The position numbers and the translations under genes are program-made. A DNA stretch of 35,865 nucleotides from Moritella sp. F3 (lineage in GTDB: Bacteria > Pseudomonadota > Gammaproteobacteria > Enterobacterales > Moritellaceae), in assembly GCF_015082335.1 (NCBI RefSeq), contig NZ_BLRL01000023.1, positions 1-35,865 on the forward strand. Direction: 5' to 3'. Position 1 is the stretch's first letter. Every line of letters starts with the position of its first letter. Under the pieces are notes generated by a model that searched no databases, was not told the DNA's origin, and was given only the letters and a program-made list of their open reading frames with translations. Shown here one piece after another: positions 16,787 to 24,028 of the stretch.

Positions 16787-17638
16787 ATGATTAGTAATTC
16801 AGAAAAAGTTAGGTTATTGAAAAAACTACTGACTAAAGCAGAGTTGGTCAAAGTTGAAAGTAGCAGTGATCCAGAGTTCAAAACGTGGAAGAATCTTGTT
16901 GAGCGGACATTTGTGAAAATCTTTGGTGATAACTCAACAGAGTATAAACATTTTTCCAAATTATACTTTTTCTTTCAAGCTCTCATGTGGACATCTAGTA
17001 GTGACTTTACTGCAGACCACTTGAGAGTTTTTAGGCAAGATTTTAATATTGCTAAGTCTTCAATACTACAATACATAGAAGAGATTGAAGAGCAGATAGA
17101 GTACGAAGCTGTAAGTACTCAAGAAACACCAAAACTTAAAAAAAATGCATCTAAAGTTTTTATTAGCCATGCTTCAAAAGATTCTTCATTGGTCGAAGAA
17201 GTAATTGAATTACTCGAGTCAATTGGTTTGGAATCTCATCAAATATTTTGCACATCGTTTGATGGATATGGAATAGGTTTAGGTGAGAATTTTCTTGATA
17301 AAATTAAAGATGAATTGTCTTCGGATACCATCGTGTTGTTTATTTTGTCTAAGAACTTTTATTCAAGCCCTGTATGTTTATGTGAAATGGGTGCTACGTG
17401 GGTGCTAGCTAAAGAGCATATTCCTATTGTTGTACCACCATTAGATTATTCTGATGTGTCAGGAGTTATCCCTTTGACGCAAGGGATGAAAATTAATGAA
17501 CCGCTGAAACTTAATTTACTTAAAGAAAAAATTTCGAAAGAATTTGGCTTAAGTAATGCAGGTTCTCTGTCTAGTTGGGAACGTAAAAGAGACAGAGTAC
17601 TTGCAAGAATAACTAAATTAATAAGTATGGAAACTTAG
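16787..17638 (+). CDS. TIR-domain protein, probable immune effector
   Basis: Residues 1-120 of this 283-residue protein form a helical, charged region without a recognised domain. Residues about 123-240 are a TIR domain: KVFISHASKDSSLVEEVI (box 1), the FCTSFDGYGIGLGENF region, and SSPVCLCEMGATWVLA, in which Glu200 is the expected catalytic Glu of NAD-cleaving TIR domains. Bacterial TIR proteins in islands commonly degrade NAD+ during phage infection (Thoeris, CBASS, stand-alone). No partner (ThsA/SIR2-like, nucleotidyltransferase) is adjacent, so this may be a single-gene system whose N-terminal region senses infection. The ribosome site is weak. Confidence 0.8.
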   Translation: MISNSEKVRLLKKLLTKAELVKVESSSDPEFKTWKNLVERTFVKIFGDNSTEYKHFSKLYFFFQALMWTSSSDFTADHLRVFRQDFNIAKSSILQYIEEIEEQIEYEAVSTQETPKLKKNASKVFISHASKDSSLVEEVIELLESIGLESHQIFCTSFDGYGIGLGENFLDKIKDELSSDTIVLFILSKNFYSSPVCLCEMGATWVLAKEHIPIVVPPLDYSDVSGVIPLTQGMKINEPLKLNLLKEKISKEFGLSNAGSLSSWERKRDRVLARITKLISMET

Positions 17639-17670
17639 TGTCACTTATTTCAACATAACTTGATAAAACC

Positions 17671-17701
17671 AATGTTTCAGGCTTATTTTAGCTGAAACAT
17701 T
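17671..17701. terminator. Inverted repeat after TIR gene
   Basis: AATGTTTCAG pairs perfectly with CTGAAACATT around an 11-base loop, 33 bp after the stop. It lacks a proper T tract, so it may be a weak or bidirectional terminator. Confidence 0.45.
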
Positions 17702-17811
17702 GATTCCCCAATTTAGTGCAAAATTATCCCATCAATTTTAGTCCGTTATAGCTTACTTAATGTGTATAAATAAGCCCTTTAGTGGTGTTCTTCAATGAGT
17801 ATGCTTTTGGT

Positions 17812-17891
17812 TATGCGTGTTAGATACAATATGTTAAATAGAGCATAATCGACAAATCTTAGTGGTTTTACTAACATGCGTTATGCGCAGT
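17812..17891. other. Paired inverted dif-like sites, unit A
   Basis: Site one (17812-17839) is XerC-type TATGCGTGTTA, spacer GATACA, XerD-type ATATGTTAAAT. After 24 bp, site two (17864-17891) has a weak XerD-type arm, spacer CATGCG and a good XerC-type arm TTATGCGCAGT. The same 80-bp geometry recurs at 18499-18578. In Acinetobacter plasmids, inversely oriented pdif sites bound mobile modules. Confidence 0.55.
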
Positions 17892-18035
17892 CATATTGGT
17901 CTCTTACATTGTAGCCAAATTCACTATTCCACCCAGTGCGATGAATTAGATATTCCTAACAACACTAAATGCGAATATTGCGAAAACCAAGCCACGCCTG
18001 TTTGCTACGATCACCATAGTCAGGCATATGGTTAA
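17883..18035 (+). CDS. Possible small Cys/His-rich peptide (50 aa)
   Basis: A 50-residue frame contains HCSQIHYSTQC, then CEYCENQATPVCYDHH, a spacing that could ligate zinc. The ATG lies inside the XerC-type arm of a dif-like site and has no ribosome site, so it may be the tail of a gene cut by recombination rather than an intact gene. The remaining sequence up to 18122 holds no other frame. Confidence 0.3.
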   Translation: MRSHIGLLHCSQIHYSTQCDELDIPNNTKCEYCENQATPVCYDHHSQAYG

Positions 18036-18122
18036 AGTTAACAAGTTTTGTAAGGTTTCACTTTACTTTGTTAAGTTGTGGCGTTAATATACTTGCAACT
18101 TAACATAAGTAGGTGGCTGCAA

Positions 18123-18437
18123 ATGAAACTTGATACGAATAAACCAAACTTTACGGAAAGCTTTACAGTGGTACTTGAAGAATCAGGCTACACCGTAACT
18201 GATATAGCTAGATTGTGCGGCGTGTCTAGAACTGCAATCAACGCATACAAGACAGGCGCAAAACCTCGTAAAGATATGCTTGATAGACTAAACGAAATAT
18301 TTAGCGGTGACGTTGATGAACAAGAGTTAGCACTTCAGCATCCTGCAGAGCACATCACGCTTAAAGACGCTACGATAGATGAAATGGTAGAAGAACTTAA
18401 ACGCCGTGGTGTTAACAGGGTTAATCTTCTGTTCTAA
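18123..18437 (+). CDS. Small XRE/Cro-type HTH protein
   Basis: The 104-residue protein carries a helix-turn-helix at about residues 22-45 (YTVTDIARLCGVSRTAINAYKTGAKPR), then an acidic linker and a C-terminal helix ending MVEELKRRGVNRVNLLF. It is probably a DNA-binding regulator, possibly an antitoxin-like or autoregulatory protein of the module. The start at 18123 has TAGGTGG upstream; the frame is open from 18078. A strong terminator follows and it stands alone between two dif-like units. Confidence 0.75.
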   Translation: MKLDTNKPNFTESFTVVLEESGYTVTDIARLCGVSRTAINAYKTGAKPRKDMLDRLNEIFSGDVDEQELALQHPAEHITLKDATIDEMVEELKRRGVNRVNLLF

Positions 18438-18454
18438 ACATAATGATCATTGAT

Positions 18455-18482
18455 AAGGCCAGTCAAACGACTGGCTTTTTTT
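18455..18482 (+). terminator. Intrinsic terminator after HTH gene
   Basis: GCCAGTC pairs perfectly with GACTGGC around AAAC, flanked by AA/TT, with seven T after it. Confidence 0.92.
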
Positions 18483-18498
18483 ATGCATTTTTGCCGCT

Positions 18499-18578
18499 AT
18501 TGAACATAATGTACAATATGTTAAATAGAGCCTTATTCGGTAAATTTTATAGTTTACATAACATGCGTTATACGCAGT
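18499..18578. other. Paired inverted dif-like sites, unit B
   Basis: Site one (18499-18526) is ATTGAACATAA, spacer TGTACA, ATATGTTAAAT; its left arm looks like a second XerD arm. After 24 bp, site two (18551-18578) is AGTTTACATAA (9 of 11 to XerD), spacer CATGCG, TTATACGCAGT (XerC-type). Spacing equals unit A exactly. A further C-type half site ATAACGCATAA lies at 18627-18637 and pairs with ATGCGTTAT here. Confidence 0.6.
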
Positions 18579-18726
18579 AGACAGGCTGAGTGAGACCTTT
18601 CACTACACTGTGTCAAAGAAAGCTAGAAATAACGCATAACGTAGAGTTATTAATTTTCATATTTTCGATACAATAAACTCTTAGATTCAAATAATAACTA
18701 CATAAGTTATTAAAAGCATTAAGTTG

Positions 18727-19587
18727 TCACTTCGGAGTTATCAGGTATTTATCAAAAACTTGCTTACTAATATCTGCTACCACTTTATTTAGCTCCAGTA
18801 ATGTTGTCAATTTTGAGTTCGCGATAAAGATACCGATAAACACCGGCTTACGATCGTTATTCCAAACCATGGCCGTTAACGTACGAGAGCCATTTACCCC
18901 ACCTCCACTACGATCCGCAATTTTCCAACCTTTGGGTAAAGCTGCCCGCGCCAAACCATCTGACACCATATTATTAGTCATCCATACTTGAAGTTGAGCT
19001 TTACTTTCAGCATCAAGTACATTACCTATTAACAGCTTTTTGATGGTGTTCATCATAGCAACAGGGGTTGTTGTGTCGTTTTTAGCTCCTTTCTTAACAT
19101 AGTTTAGCTTGGGTTCAAAATGGTCAAGACGAGTTTCATTATCACCAATAGAACGAAGAAACGCAGTTACTCCTTTCGGTCCATCTATCTGTTCTAATGC
19201 TAAGTTAGCCGCATAATTATCACTCATTATCATGGCTGCCCCACAAACACTTCTAAGTGACATTTGACTACCAATAAAATTTTGAGTGATTGGATTCCAA
19301 TTGATTAATCCTTCTTTATTCACGTCAATTTTTTGGGTTAAGCTTAATACATTATGTTGTACGTCGTACAGCACGTTAGCACAGGCCAATGTTTTAAATG
19401 TACTCATCATTGGGAATCTTTCAGTGCCATTAAAACTCCACTGAGTATTATTTTCAGTATCAATCACTGCAACACCAATTTGTCCCTCTATTTGTTGCTC
19501 AATGTGACGCAATGATGCATCAATATTTGCGGCTGAAGCTGTATAAGAAAACAACGCGAATAGACTATACACTAACTTTTTTTTCAT
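18727..19587 (-). CDS. Class A beta-lactamase, CARB-like
   Basis: This 286-residue periplasmic serine beta-lactamase has a signal peptide ending TASA. Catalytic motifs are intact: STFK (Ser70/Lys73 of the standard numbering), SDN (130-132), EPKLN (Glu166 and Asn170) and RSG in place of the usual KTG (234-236). The RSG/RTG variant is the mark of the CARB (PSE, carbenicillin-hydrolysing) subgroup found in Vibrio and Pseudomonas, and the LACANVL, FLRSIGD and TRLDHFE blocks agree. The family hydrolyses penicillins; spectrum here is untested. An ATG at 19599 would add four residues. It is on the opposite strand to its neighbours, between dif-like sites at 18551 and 20082. Confidence 0.9.
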   Translation of the reverse strand: MKKKLVYSLFALFSYTASAANIDASLRHIEQQIEGQIGVAVIDTENNTQWSFNGTERFPMMSTFKTLACANVLYDVQHNVLSLTQKIDVNKEGLINWNPITQNFIGSQMSLRSVCGAAMIMSDNYAANLALEQIDGPKGVTAFLRSIGDNETRLDHFEPKLNYVKKGAKNDTTTPVAMMNTIKKLLIGNVLDAESKAQLQVWMTNNMVSDGLARAALPKGWKIADRSGGGVNGSRTLTAMVWNNDRKPVFIGIFIANSKLTTLLELNKVVADISKQVFDKYLITPK

Positions 19588-19775
19588 TATTTTATCCATT
19601 TAAGGGAAATCAGTGGTTGATTATACTGAGCCATTGTACTTAGAGTTGCATGGCCATTTCGTCTGCAATACTATCATATAAATTGTTTAGTACATGATTA
19701 ATTGACGACATAGCGACGCTTAATCACCTAAACATTAATTGTCATTCAAACGATGGTTTGCTAACAGTCAGAATT

Positions 19776-20015
19776 AACTTTTCAGGGTGCCATTTCCCGC
19801 AAGCACTTCGTTATTACCTAGCGTACAAATTAAGTTACCGGGAAATAGAATAGAGATATTCGCTTTGATCACTTAATATTAAATCGTTGGGTGATCAAAT
19901 ATGCGCCATTACTTTAAGCTCATTTCAGAAAAAGAAAACGCAAAGTAGCAGATTCATGGCGCATGGATGAAACGTATATAAAAATAAAAGGCAAGTCAGT
20001 CTATTCCTTCTGGTT
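19776..20015 (+). pseudogene. IS6-family transposase remnant
   Basis: Translated with two stops and one frameshift, the stretch reads NFSGCHFP then RYYLAYKLSYREIE, then NRWVIKYAPLL, FRKRKRKVADSWRMDETYI and KIKGK. These are the N-terminal and first DDE-Asp regions of IS6/IS26-type transposases (the typical WRMDETYIKVKG block). It stops short of the second half of the enzyme, and no terminal inverted repeats were found. The rest of 19600-20601 holds a terminator, two dif-like sites and a hairpin, but no supported intact gene. Confidence 0.75.
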
Positions 20016-20026
20016 CATTGAAATTG

Positions 20027-20048
20027 GCCTCCTAATTGGAGGCTTTTT
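20027..20048 (+). terminator. Intrinsic terminator after transposase remnant
   Basis: GCCTCC pairs with GGAGGC around TAATT, followed by five T. A degenerate copy lies at 21296-21316. Confidence 0.75.
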
Positions 20049-20081
20049 AGATCTTGGGATAAAATAGTCCCTGTATGGCCT

Positions 20082-20109
20082 ATTGAACATAAAAGTGATA
20101 ACGCGCAGA
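20082..20109 (+). other. dif-like site after bla module
   Basis: ATTGAACATAA (10 of 11 to XerD arm), spacer AAGTGA, TAACGCGCAGA (close to the Vibrio XerC arm TAATGCGCACT). The spacer is identical to that of the site at 21352. Confidence 0.6.
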
Positions 20110-20239
20110 GCTACTTCAGCTACTAAAATTGAATTGTTAGGCGTATTTTTGTGCACCGGTTACTCACAAAAACGGTGGATAACTAAATCAGGTATTGTAG
20201 GTGAAGCTACGTGCCTAGAATAATACTTGGTGGGTGTTC

Positions 20240-20264
20240 GTTCGCTATATTTTACGTAGCGAAC
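20240..20264. repeat. Hairpin near dif-like site
   Basis: GTTCGCTA pairs perfectly with TAGCGAAC around a nine-base loop, 16 bp before the dif-like site at 20280. No T tract follows. Function unknown. Confidence 0.5.
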
Positions 20265-20279
20265 CATTATTCTGGCCTA

Positions 20280-20307
20280 TTCTTACATAACGTACGTTAT
20301 ACGCAGT
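20280..20307 (+). other. dif-like site before qnr module
   Basis: TTCTTACATAA (8 of 11 to XerD arm), spacer CGTACG, TTATACGCAGT. Its right arm is identical to that at 18568-18578, and the spacer makes the centre a 14-bp palindrome ATAACGTACGTTAT. Confidence 0.6.
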
Positions 20308-20601
20308 GACAACAGACAACGATTGTTAGCGTAGTCTAGTGATATCTAGAGTATTTAATCTGCCTTGTATTTGAACAATTGTAGCGAATTCGAACAGTAT
20401 TCAAACTGCCAGTGAGGGGTGGTGGAATTCCTTATTGGTATGCGGCTTCAATCGACTGGTCGAACGTCGCTGTGAGGGCTTGCTGGGGGGCTTGTGTTGG
20501 CGATCCTGATGGTCTCAAGGTGTTGATTGTTAAGGCTTTGTTTTTGTTGAAATCTTTAGTGTAGGTGATAACCTTCTGGCTTGTTAACAGGAGAGGTGTT
20601 T

Positions 20602-21258
20602 ATGTCAGAAAGTTACGAAGTTTTTAATCAAGTGGATTTTTCTAATCAGGATTTGAGAGAGTCTCATTTTAAGCGTTGTAAATTTTATAGATGCGACTTT
20701 GGTCGTGCTGATCTAAGAGATGCACGATTTGTTGATTGCATCTTCATAGAGCAAGGTGGTATTGAGGGTTGTCATTTTGATTATAGCGATCTACGCGATT
20801 CATCTTTTAAGAATTGCCAACTATCAATGTCTAACTTCACTGGAGCAAAATGTTTTGGGATTGAATTTAAGGATTGTGATTTAAAGGGGGCAAATTTCAT
20901 ATTAGCTACTTTCTCAACTCAAGTAAGTAATAGAATGTATTTCTGCTCGGCATATATTACGGGATGTAACTTATCCTACGTAAATTTTGAACGACAATGC
21001 ATAGAGAAATGTGATCTATTTGAAAACAAATGGATTGGCGCGAATCTACAAGGCGCTTCTTTAAAAGAGTCTGATTTAAGTCGAGGTTCATTTTCAGAAG
21101 ATTCTTGGAGTCAGTTTCATATGCAGGGTTGTAACTTAAGTCACTCGGAATTGAATGGTTTAGACCCTCGTAAAGTGGACCTAGATGGTGTCAAAATCTG
21201 CGCTTGGCAACAGGAACAGTTGCTTGAGCAACTCGGACTCATTATTTTACCAGGTTAG
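20602..21258 (+). CDS. qnr: Qnr-family pentapeptide repeat protein
   Basis: The protein is 218 residues, the standard Qnr length. It is built of pentapeptide repeats (A/C-D/N-L-x-x, for example ADLRD, SDLRD, CDLKGANF, CNLSY, ANLQGASLKESDLSRG), which fold as a right-handed beta helix that mimics DNA and protects gyrase and topoisomerase IV from quinolones. Qnr-specific blocks are plain: IEGCHF, QVSNRMYFCSAYITGCNLSY, ENKWIGANLQGAS, LDPRKVDLDGVKIC and WQQEQLLEQLGL. From memory it is nearest to QnrC/QnrVC of Vibrionaceae. The ATG at 20602 has GGAGAG upstream. It lies between dif-like sites at 20280 and 21352 and reads in the plus direction. Confidence 0.93.
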   Translation: MSESYEVFNQVDFSNQDLRESHFKRCKFYRCDFGRADLRDARFVDCIFIEQGGIEGCHFDYSDLRDSSFKNCQLSMSNFTGAKCFGIEFKDCDLKGANFILATFSTQVSNRMYFCSAYITGCNLSYVNFERQCIEKCDLFENKWIGANLQGASLKESDLSRGSFSEDSWSQFHMQGCNLSHSELNGLDPRKVDLDGVKICAWQQEQLLEQLGLIILPG

Positions 21259-21282
21259 TCATATTTTATACGCTGTGTATTG

Positions 21283-21387
21283 GCTCATTGAATTTGGCCT
21301 CCTAATTGGATTCTTTCTTGAACGAGAGGTAAAATCGTTGATACATGGCTTATTGAACATAAAAGTGATAATGCGCAGAGTCAAAAC
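21283..21387. repeat. Intergenic repeat, copy B
   Basis: Degenerate partner of 20020-20117: the terminator's right half is replaced by TTCTTTCTTG, while the final 35 bp with the dif-like site are almost identical. The preceding bases also resemble the end of the transposase remnant. Confidence 0.65.
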
Positions 21388-21492
21388 ACCACTCGATTGA
21401 AATGTCCTGTTAACGTCCTATTTTTTACAGTTTAATCCTTTAAATGCCCCACATATCACCAAGATGATTTTGCACTATCTTGGTGAATATGC
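21342..21492. repeat. 148-bp intergenic repeat, copy B
   Basis: Partner of 16218-16365, including the dif-like site, TTACAGTTTAA and the ACCAAGAT/ATCTTGGT hairpin at 21458-21484. It fills much of the 400-bp gap before the PLD-like gene; no gene is seen in this gap. Confidence 0.7.
21352..21379 (+). other. dif-like site after qnr module
   Basis: ATTGAACATAA (10 of 11 to XerD arm), spacer AAGTGA, TAATGCGCAGA (9 of 11 to the Vibrio-type XerC arm). This is the best two-armed match in the window. Confidence 0.65.
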
Positions 21493-21661
21493 TTTTCGAT
21501 CTAATTCTAATTGAAATGCTTATTTCTAATACCTTTTCTAATATTTGAAGTAAGGCTTACTTTCATATTTAGATGCCGTTTCATGTCATTGTTTTGAGAT
21601 TGTCCACATGTTAACTTTATATTATTACTAGGTTTTTTATTGAAAAGGATTGTTAAATAAT

Positions 21662-22384
21662 ATGGCTAAGTTTCTAAATACAAGTGCAACTAATTACTAT
21701 CTTGAAGAATTAATCAAAGGCGCCTCAGAGCGTTTAGTTTTGATTAGTCCGTATCTAAAGCTAAATGATCGTATTAAAGAGTTATTGGAAGATAAGAACC
21801 GATTAAAGATAGATGTTCGTATTGTATATGGTAAAAGTGAATTGCAGCCAAACGAAATTAATTGGTTAAAAGAACTGACTTTTATTAGAACTAGCTTTTG
21901 TAAAAACCTACATGCTAAATGCTACCTCAACGAAGAATCATGTATTATCACAAGCCTCAATTTATATGAATTTAGCCAAGTTAATAATAACGAAATGGGT
22001 ATACATGTTTCTCGTAATGAAGATGCCGTGATGTATAAAGATGCCTACGAAGAGGCTCAACGTATCATCCGAATTAGTGACGAAGTTCGTATCTCATTAG
22101 AAAAAATAACCCCTCAAGAATCACCTGAAATAGAAGTTAGCGAAAATGCTATTGGAACAGATGTAGCAAAATTAACATCATCTAAGCTAGCTAAGAAATT
22201 AGGACTTAAAACGCCTGAGTTAATCGAACAGTTAACCGCTATCGGTTACTTGTCCTTGGCTGACGATAAGCACGCACTTACAGAGAAAGGTAAGGGGGCA
22301 GGTGGTGAGTTTAAATATAGTAAGCGTTTTGGTGCTTATTTTATTTGGCCTGAGAATACGGTTATTATCACTTTGGTTAGTTGA
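21662..22384 (+). CDS. PLD-like domain protein with C-terminal winged helix
   Basis: Residues 1-130 of this 240-residue protein are a phospholipase D-type domain: LVLISPYLKLNDR, then the HKD-like motif HAKCYLNEESCIITSLNLYEF with His84 and Lys86, and NNNEMGIHVS. One HKD motif per chain means activity would need a dimer, as in Nuc-type endonucleases. Residues 160-235 (LTSSKLAKKLGLKTPELIEQL followed by YLSL, LTEKGKGAG) look like a winged-helix DNA-binding domain. It is probably a DNA-acting protein of a defence or repair unit. The ATG at 21662 has AAGGA about 12 bases upstream. The next gene starts one base after its stop. Confidence 0.78.
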   Translation: MAKFLNTSATNYYLEELIKGASERLVLISPYLKLNDRIKELLEDKNRLKIDVRIVYGKSELQPNEINWLKELTFIRTSFCKNLHAKCYLNEESCIITSLNLYEFSQVNNNEMGIHVSRNEDAVMYKDAYEEAQRIIRISDEVRISLEKITPQESPEIEVSENAIGTDVAKLTSSKLAKKLGLKTPELIEQLTAIGYLSLADDKHALTEKGKGAGGEFKYSKRFGAYFIWPENTVIITLVS

Positions 22385-22385
22385 T

Positions 22386-23021
22386 ATGGACACATTACTA
22401 AGTCTTTTATTTATTGCATTAATGCTATTTGGTATTGGTTATCTATTTGGTCGCTTCAAACAATCTCAGAATTACAATAATATTGGAGAAAAACGGGTAG
22501 CTGATTTGCTGACATTGAAACTAGACCGTGATAATTACCATTTATTGAATAATGTAACGCTACCTGCTGGAAATGGAACTACTCAAATTGATCATATTGT
22601 TGTTTCTACAAAGGGAATCTTTGTAATAGAAACTAAGCATTATTCGGGGTGGATATTTGGGGGCATCAAGTCAAAGGTCTGGAATCAAACCATTTATAAA
22701 AAGAAATCCTACTTTCAAAATCCAATGCATCAAAACTATAAACATGTGAAAACCATTCAGGGTTTATTTGATTTTATGCCACCTGATAATGTCATTAATG
22801 TTGTTGTATTCAGCGGTGATGCCGAGTTTAAGACTAAAAGACCTACTAACGTATTACTCTTGAATGAAATCGTTGAATATATAAAGCGACATGATGAAGA
22901 GCTTCTTTCACTAAATAGAATGGAATTTTGTGTAGGACGCATTCAATGCCAGCGTTTACCAGAGACAAAAGAAACGGATAGGAGTCACAAGCTCTATTTA
23001 TTATCTCAGCATAGAAGCTAA
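22386..23021 (+). CDS. Membrane-anchored NERD-domain nuclease
   Basis: The 211-residue protein starts with a membrane anchor (residues 3-22, LLSLLFIALMLFGIGYLFG) followed by a NERD domain at about 33-150. The nuclease-fold motif is visible: GEKRVADLL (Glu35), QIDHIVVSTKGIFVIETKHYSG (Asp69, Glu82, Lys84) and later WNQ and NPMHQNYKHV. NERD is a nuclease-related domain of the restriction-endonuclease-like superfamily. It starts one base after the PLD-like gene stops (TGATATG), so the two are translationally linked and likely function together. Inferred role: membrane-tethered DNA processing. Confidence 0.82.
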   Translation: MDTLLSLLFIALMLFGIGYLFGRFKQSQNYNNIGEKRVADLLTLKLDRDNYHLLNNVTLPAGNGTTQIDHIVVSTKGIFVIETKHYSGWIFGGIKSKVWNQTIYKKKSYFQNPMHQNYKHVKTIQGLFDFMPPDNVINVVVFSGDAEFKTKRPTNVLLLNEIVEYIKRHDEELLSLNRMEFCVGRIQCQRLPETKETDRSHKLYLLSQHRS

Positions 23022-23118
23022 GTGCCTCAGGAATAAACGTGCTACATTCGACCAGAATTTTTGATAGTAAGGACAATAAATCTATGTAGCTATAAATGCT
23101 CTAGATTAAAGAGGTAAT

Positions 23119-24018
23119 ATGGAATATCCAGAAGTAAAGTATCTTTATAAGTTTAGATCGTTAAGTAATGGAAACGATGAAAATGGTGATATCAAATATA
23201 ATCAATTTACTTTATCGATGTTGGATAATAATACAGCATGGTTAGCAAAACCTAGTACGTTCAATGACCCTTTTGATTGTAACCATCGCCCAATAAGATC
23301 GAGAATGTCACCTGATGATGAGTTATTTTCTAAAGGTGTAGCGCCTAGCTATACTGAACAAAAAATAATGGAATCTCTTCCCGAAGATGCTACTGAGAGA
23401 GATATTGAAACTGCTATTTTCAAAATTGCGGAATTACGCAATGATCATATTGAATTTGAAATAAATAATTACTGTATTTTAAGTTTAAGTGAGGATTGTA
23501 ATCATATATTGATGTGGTCACATTATGCTGACGACCATAAAGGCATCTGCCTTATATACGATAGAAAACCTAATACACTCCTTTCATCTGACTTATGCCG
23601 ACCTGTTAGGTATAGAGCTGTAGATTATGCAATTTCTCATCATGATTTTCAGTCATTTTTTAGAAATAATGGGCGAGGTGAAAACTGGAGGGAAACAAAT
23701 AATTTACTGACGAATGCCATGTTTACTAAATCTGAATGCTGGTTTTACGAAAAAGAATGGAGGCTTGTTAATCCATTTTTGCAAAATGCTAAAGGTTTCA
23801 ATTTAAATATGGATGCTAAAATTAAAGGAGTCGTATTTGGTTGCTTAACCCCTGAAGTAGATAAGAAATTTATCATGGAACGATATGGTGATAAATTTCA
23901 GTATTATCAAGCTTGGAAGTGTAAGCATGATTATAGACTTGAGACTATACCAGAAAGTGAGTGGGTAGGTCGCAAGAAATATTATGAAGAAGAAAGAGAC
24001 ACATCTAAGTTTATTTAA
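23119..24018 (+). CDS. DUF2971 protein
   Basis: The 299-residue protein carries the DUF2971 pattern: LYKFRSLSN, the WLAKPSTFNDPFDCNHRP block, YCILSLSEDCNHILMWSHYADDHKGICLIY, FYEKEWRLVNPF and KGVVFGCL. The family is common in prophages and defence islands; some members have been placed near ADP-ribosyl-type folds, but no activity is established. AAGAGGTAAT precedes the ATG. It follows the NERD gene by 97 bp on the same strand and converges on the phage integrase, leaving 10 bp between the two stops; the prophage boundary must lie about here. Confidence 0.82.
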   Translation: MEYPEVKYLYKFRSLSNGNDENGDIKYNQFTLSMLDNNTAWLAKPSTFNDPFDCNHRPIRSRMSPDDELFSKGVAPSYTEQKIMESLPEDATERDIETAIFKIAELRNDHIEFEINNYCILSLSEDCNHILMWSHYADDHKGICLIYDRKPNTLLSSDLCRPVRYRAVDYAISHHDFQSFFRNNGRGENWRETNNLLTNAMFTKSECWFYEKEWRLVNPFLQNAKGFNLNMDAKIKGVVFGCLTPEVDKKFIMERYGDKFQYYQAWKCKHDYRLETIPESEWVGRKKYYEEERDTSKFI

Positions 24019-24028
24019 TTTTAGCGTC

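Larger units (their letters stand above)
20020..20117. repeat. About 98-bp intergenic repeat, copy A
   Basis: Matches 21283-21387: TTCATTGAA, TTGGCCTCCTAATTGGA, then TATTGAACATAAAAGTGATAA and GCGCAGAG. This copy keeps an intact terminator; the other has lost it. Both end in a dif-like site, so the repeat is a shared module boundary. Confidence 0.7.

Noticed and set aside
17639..21400. Integron cassette array with attC sites, suggested by CARB and qnr genes and by GTTAT/GTTAGAT motifs between genes
   Set aside because: No consistent pair of R'' (RYYYAAC) and R' (GTTRRRY) boxes with a long palindromic body was found, and bla is on the opposite strand. The repeats fit the XerC-6-XerD dif layout better. 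No integron integrase is in the window.
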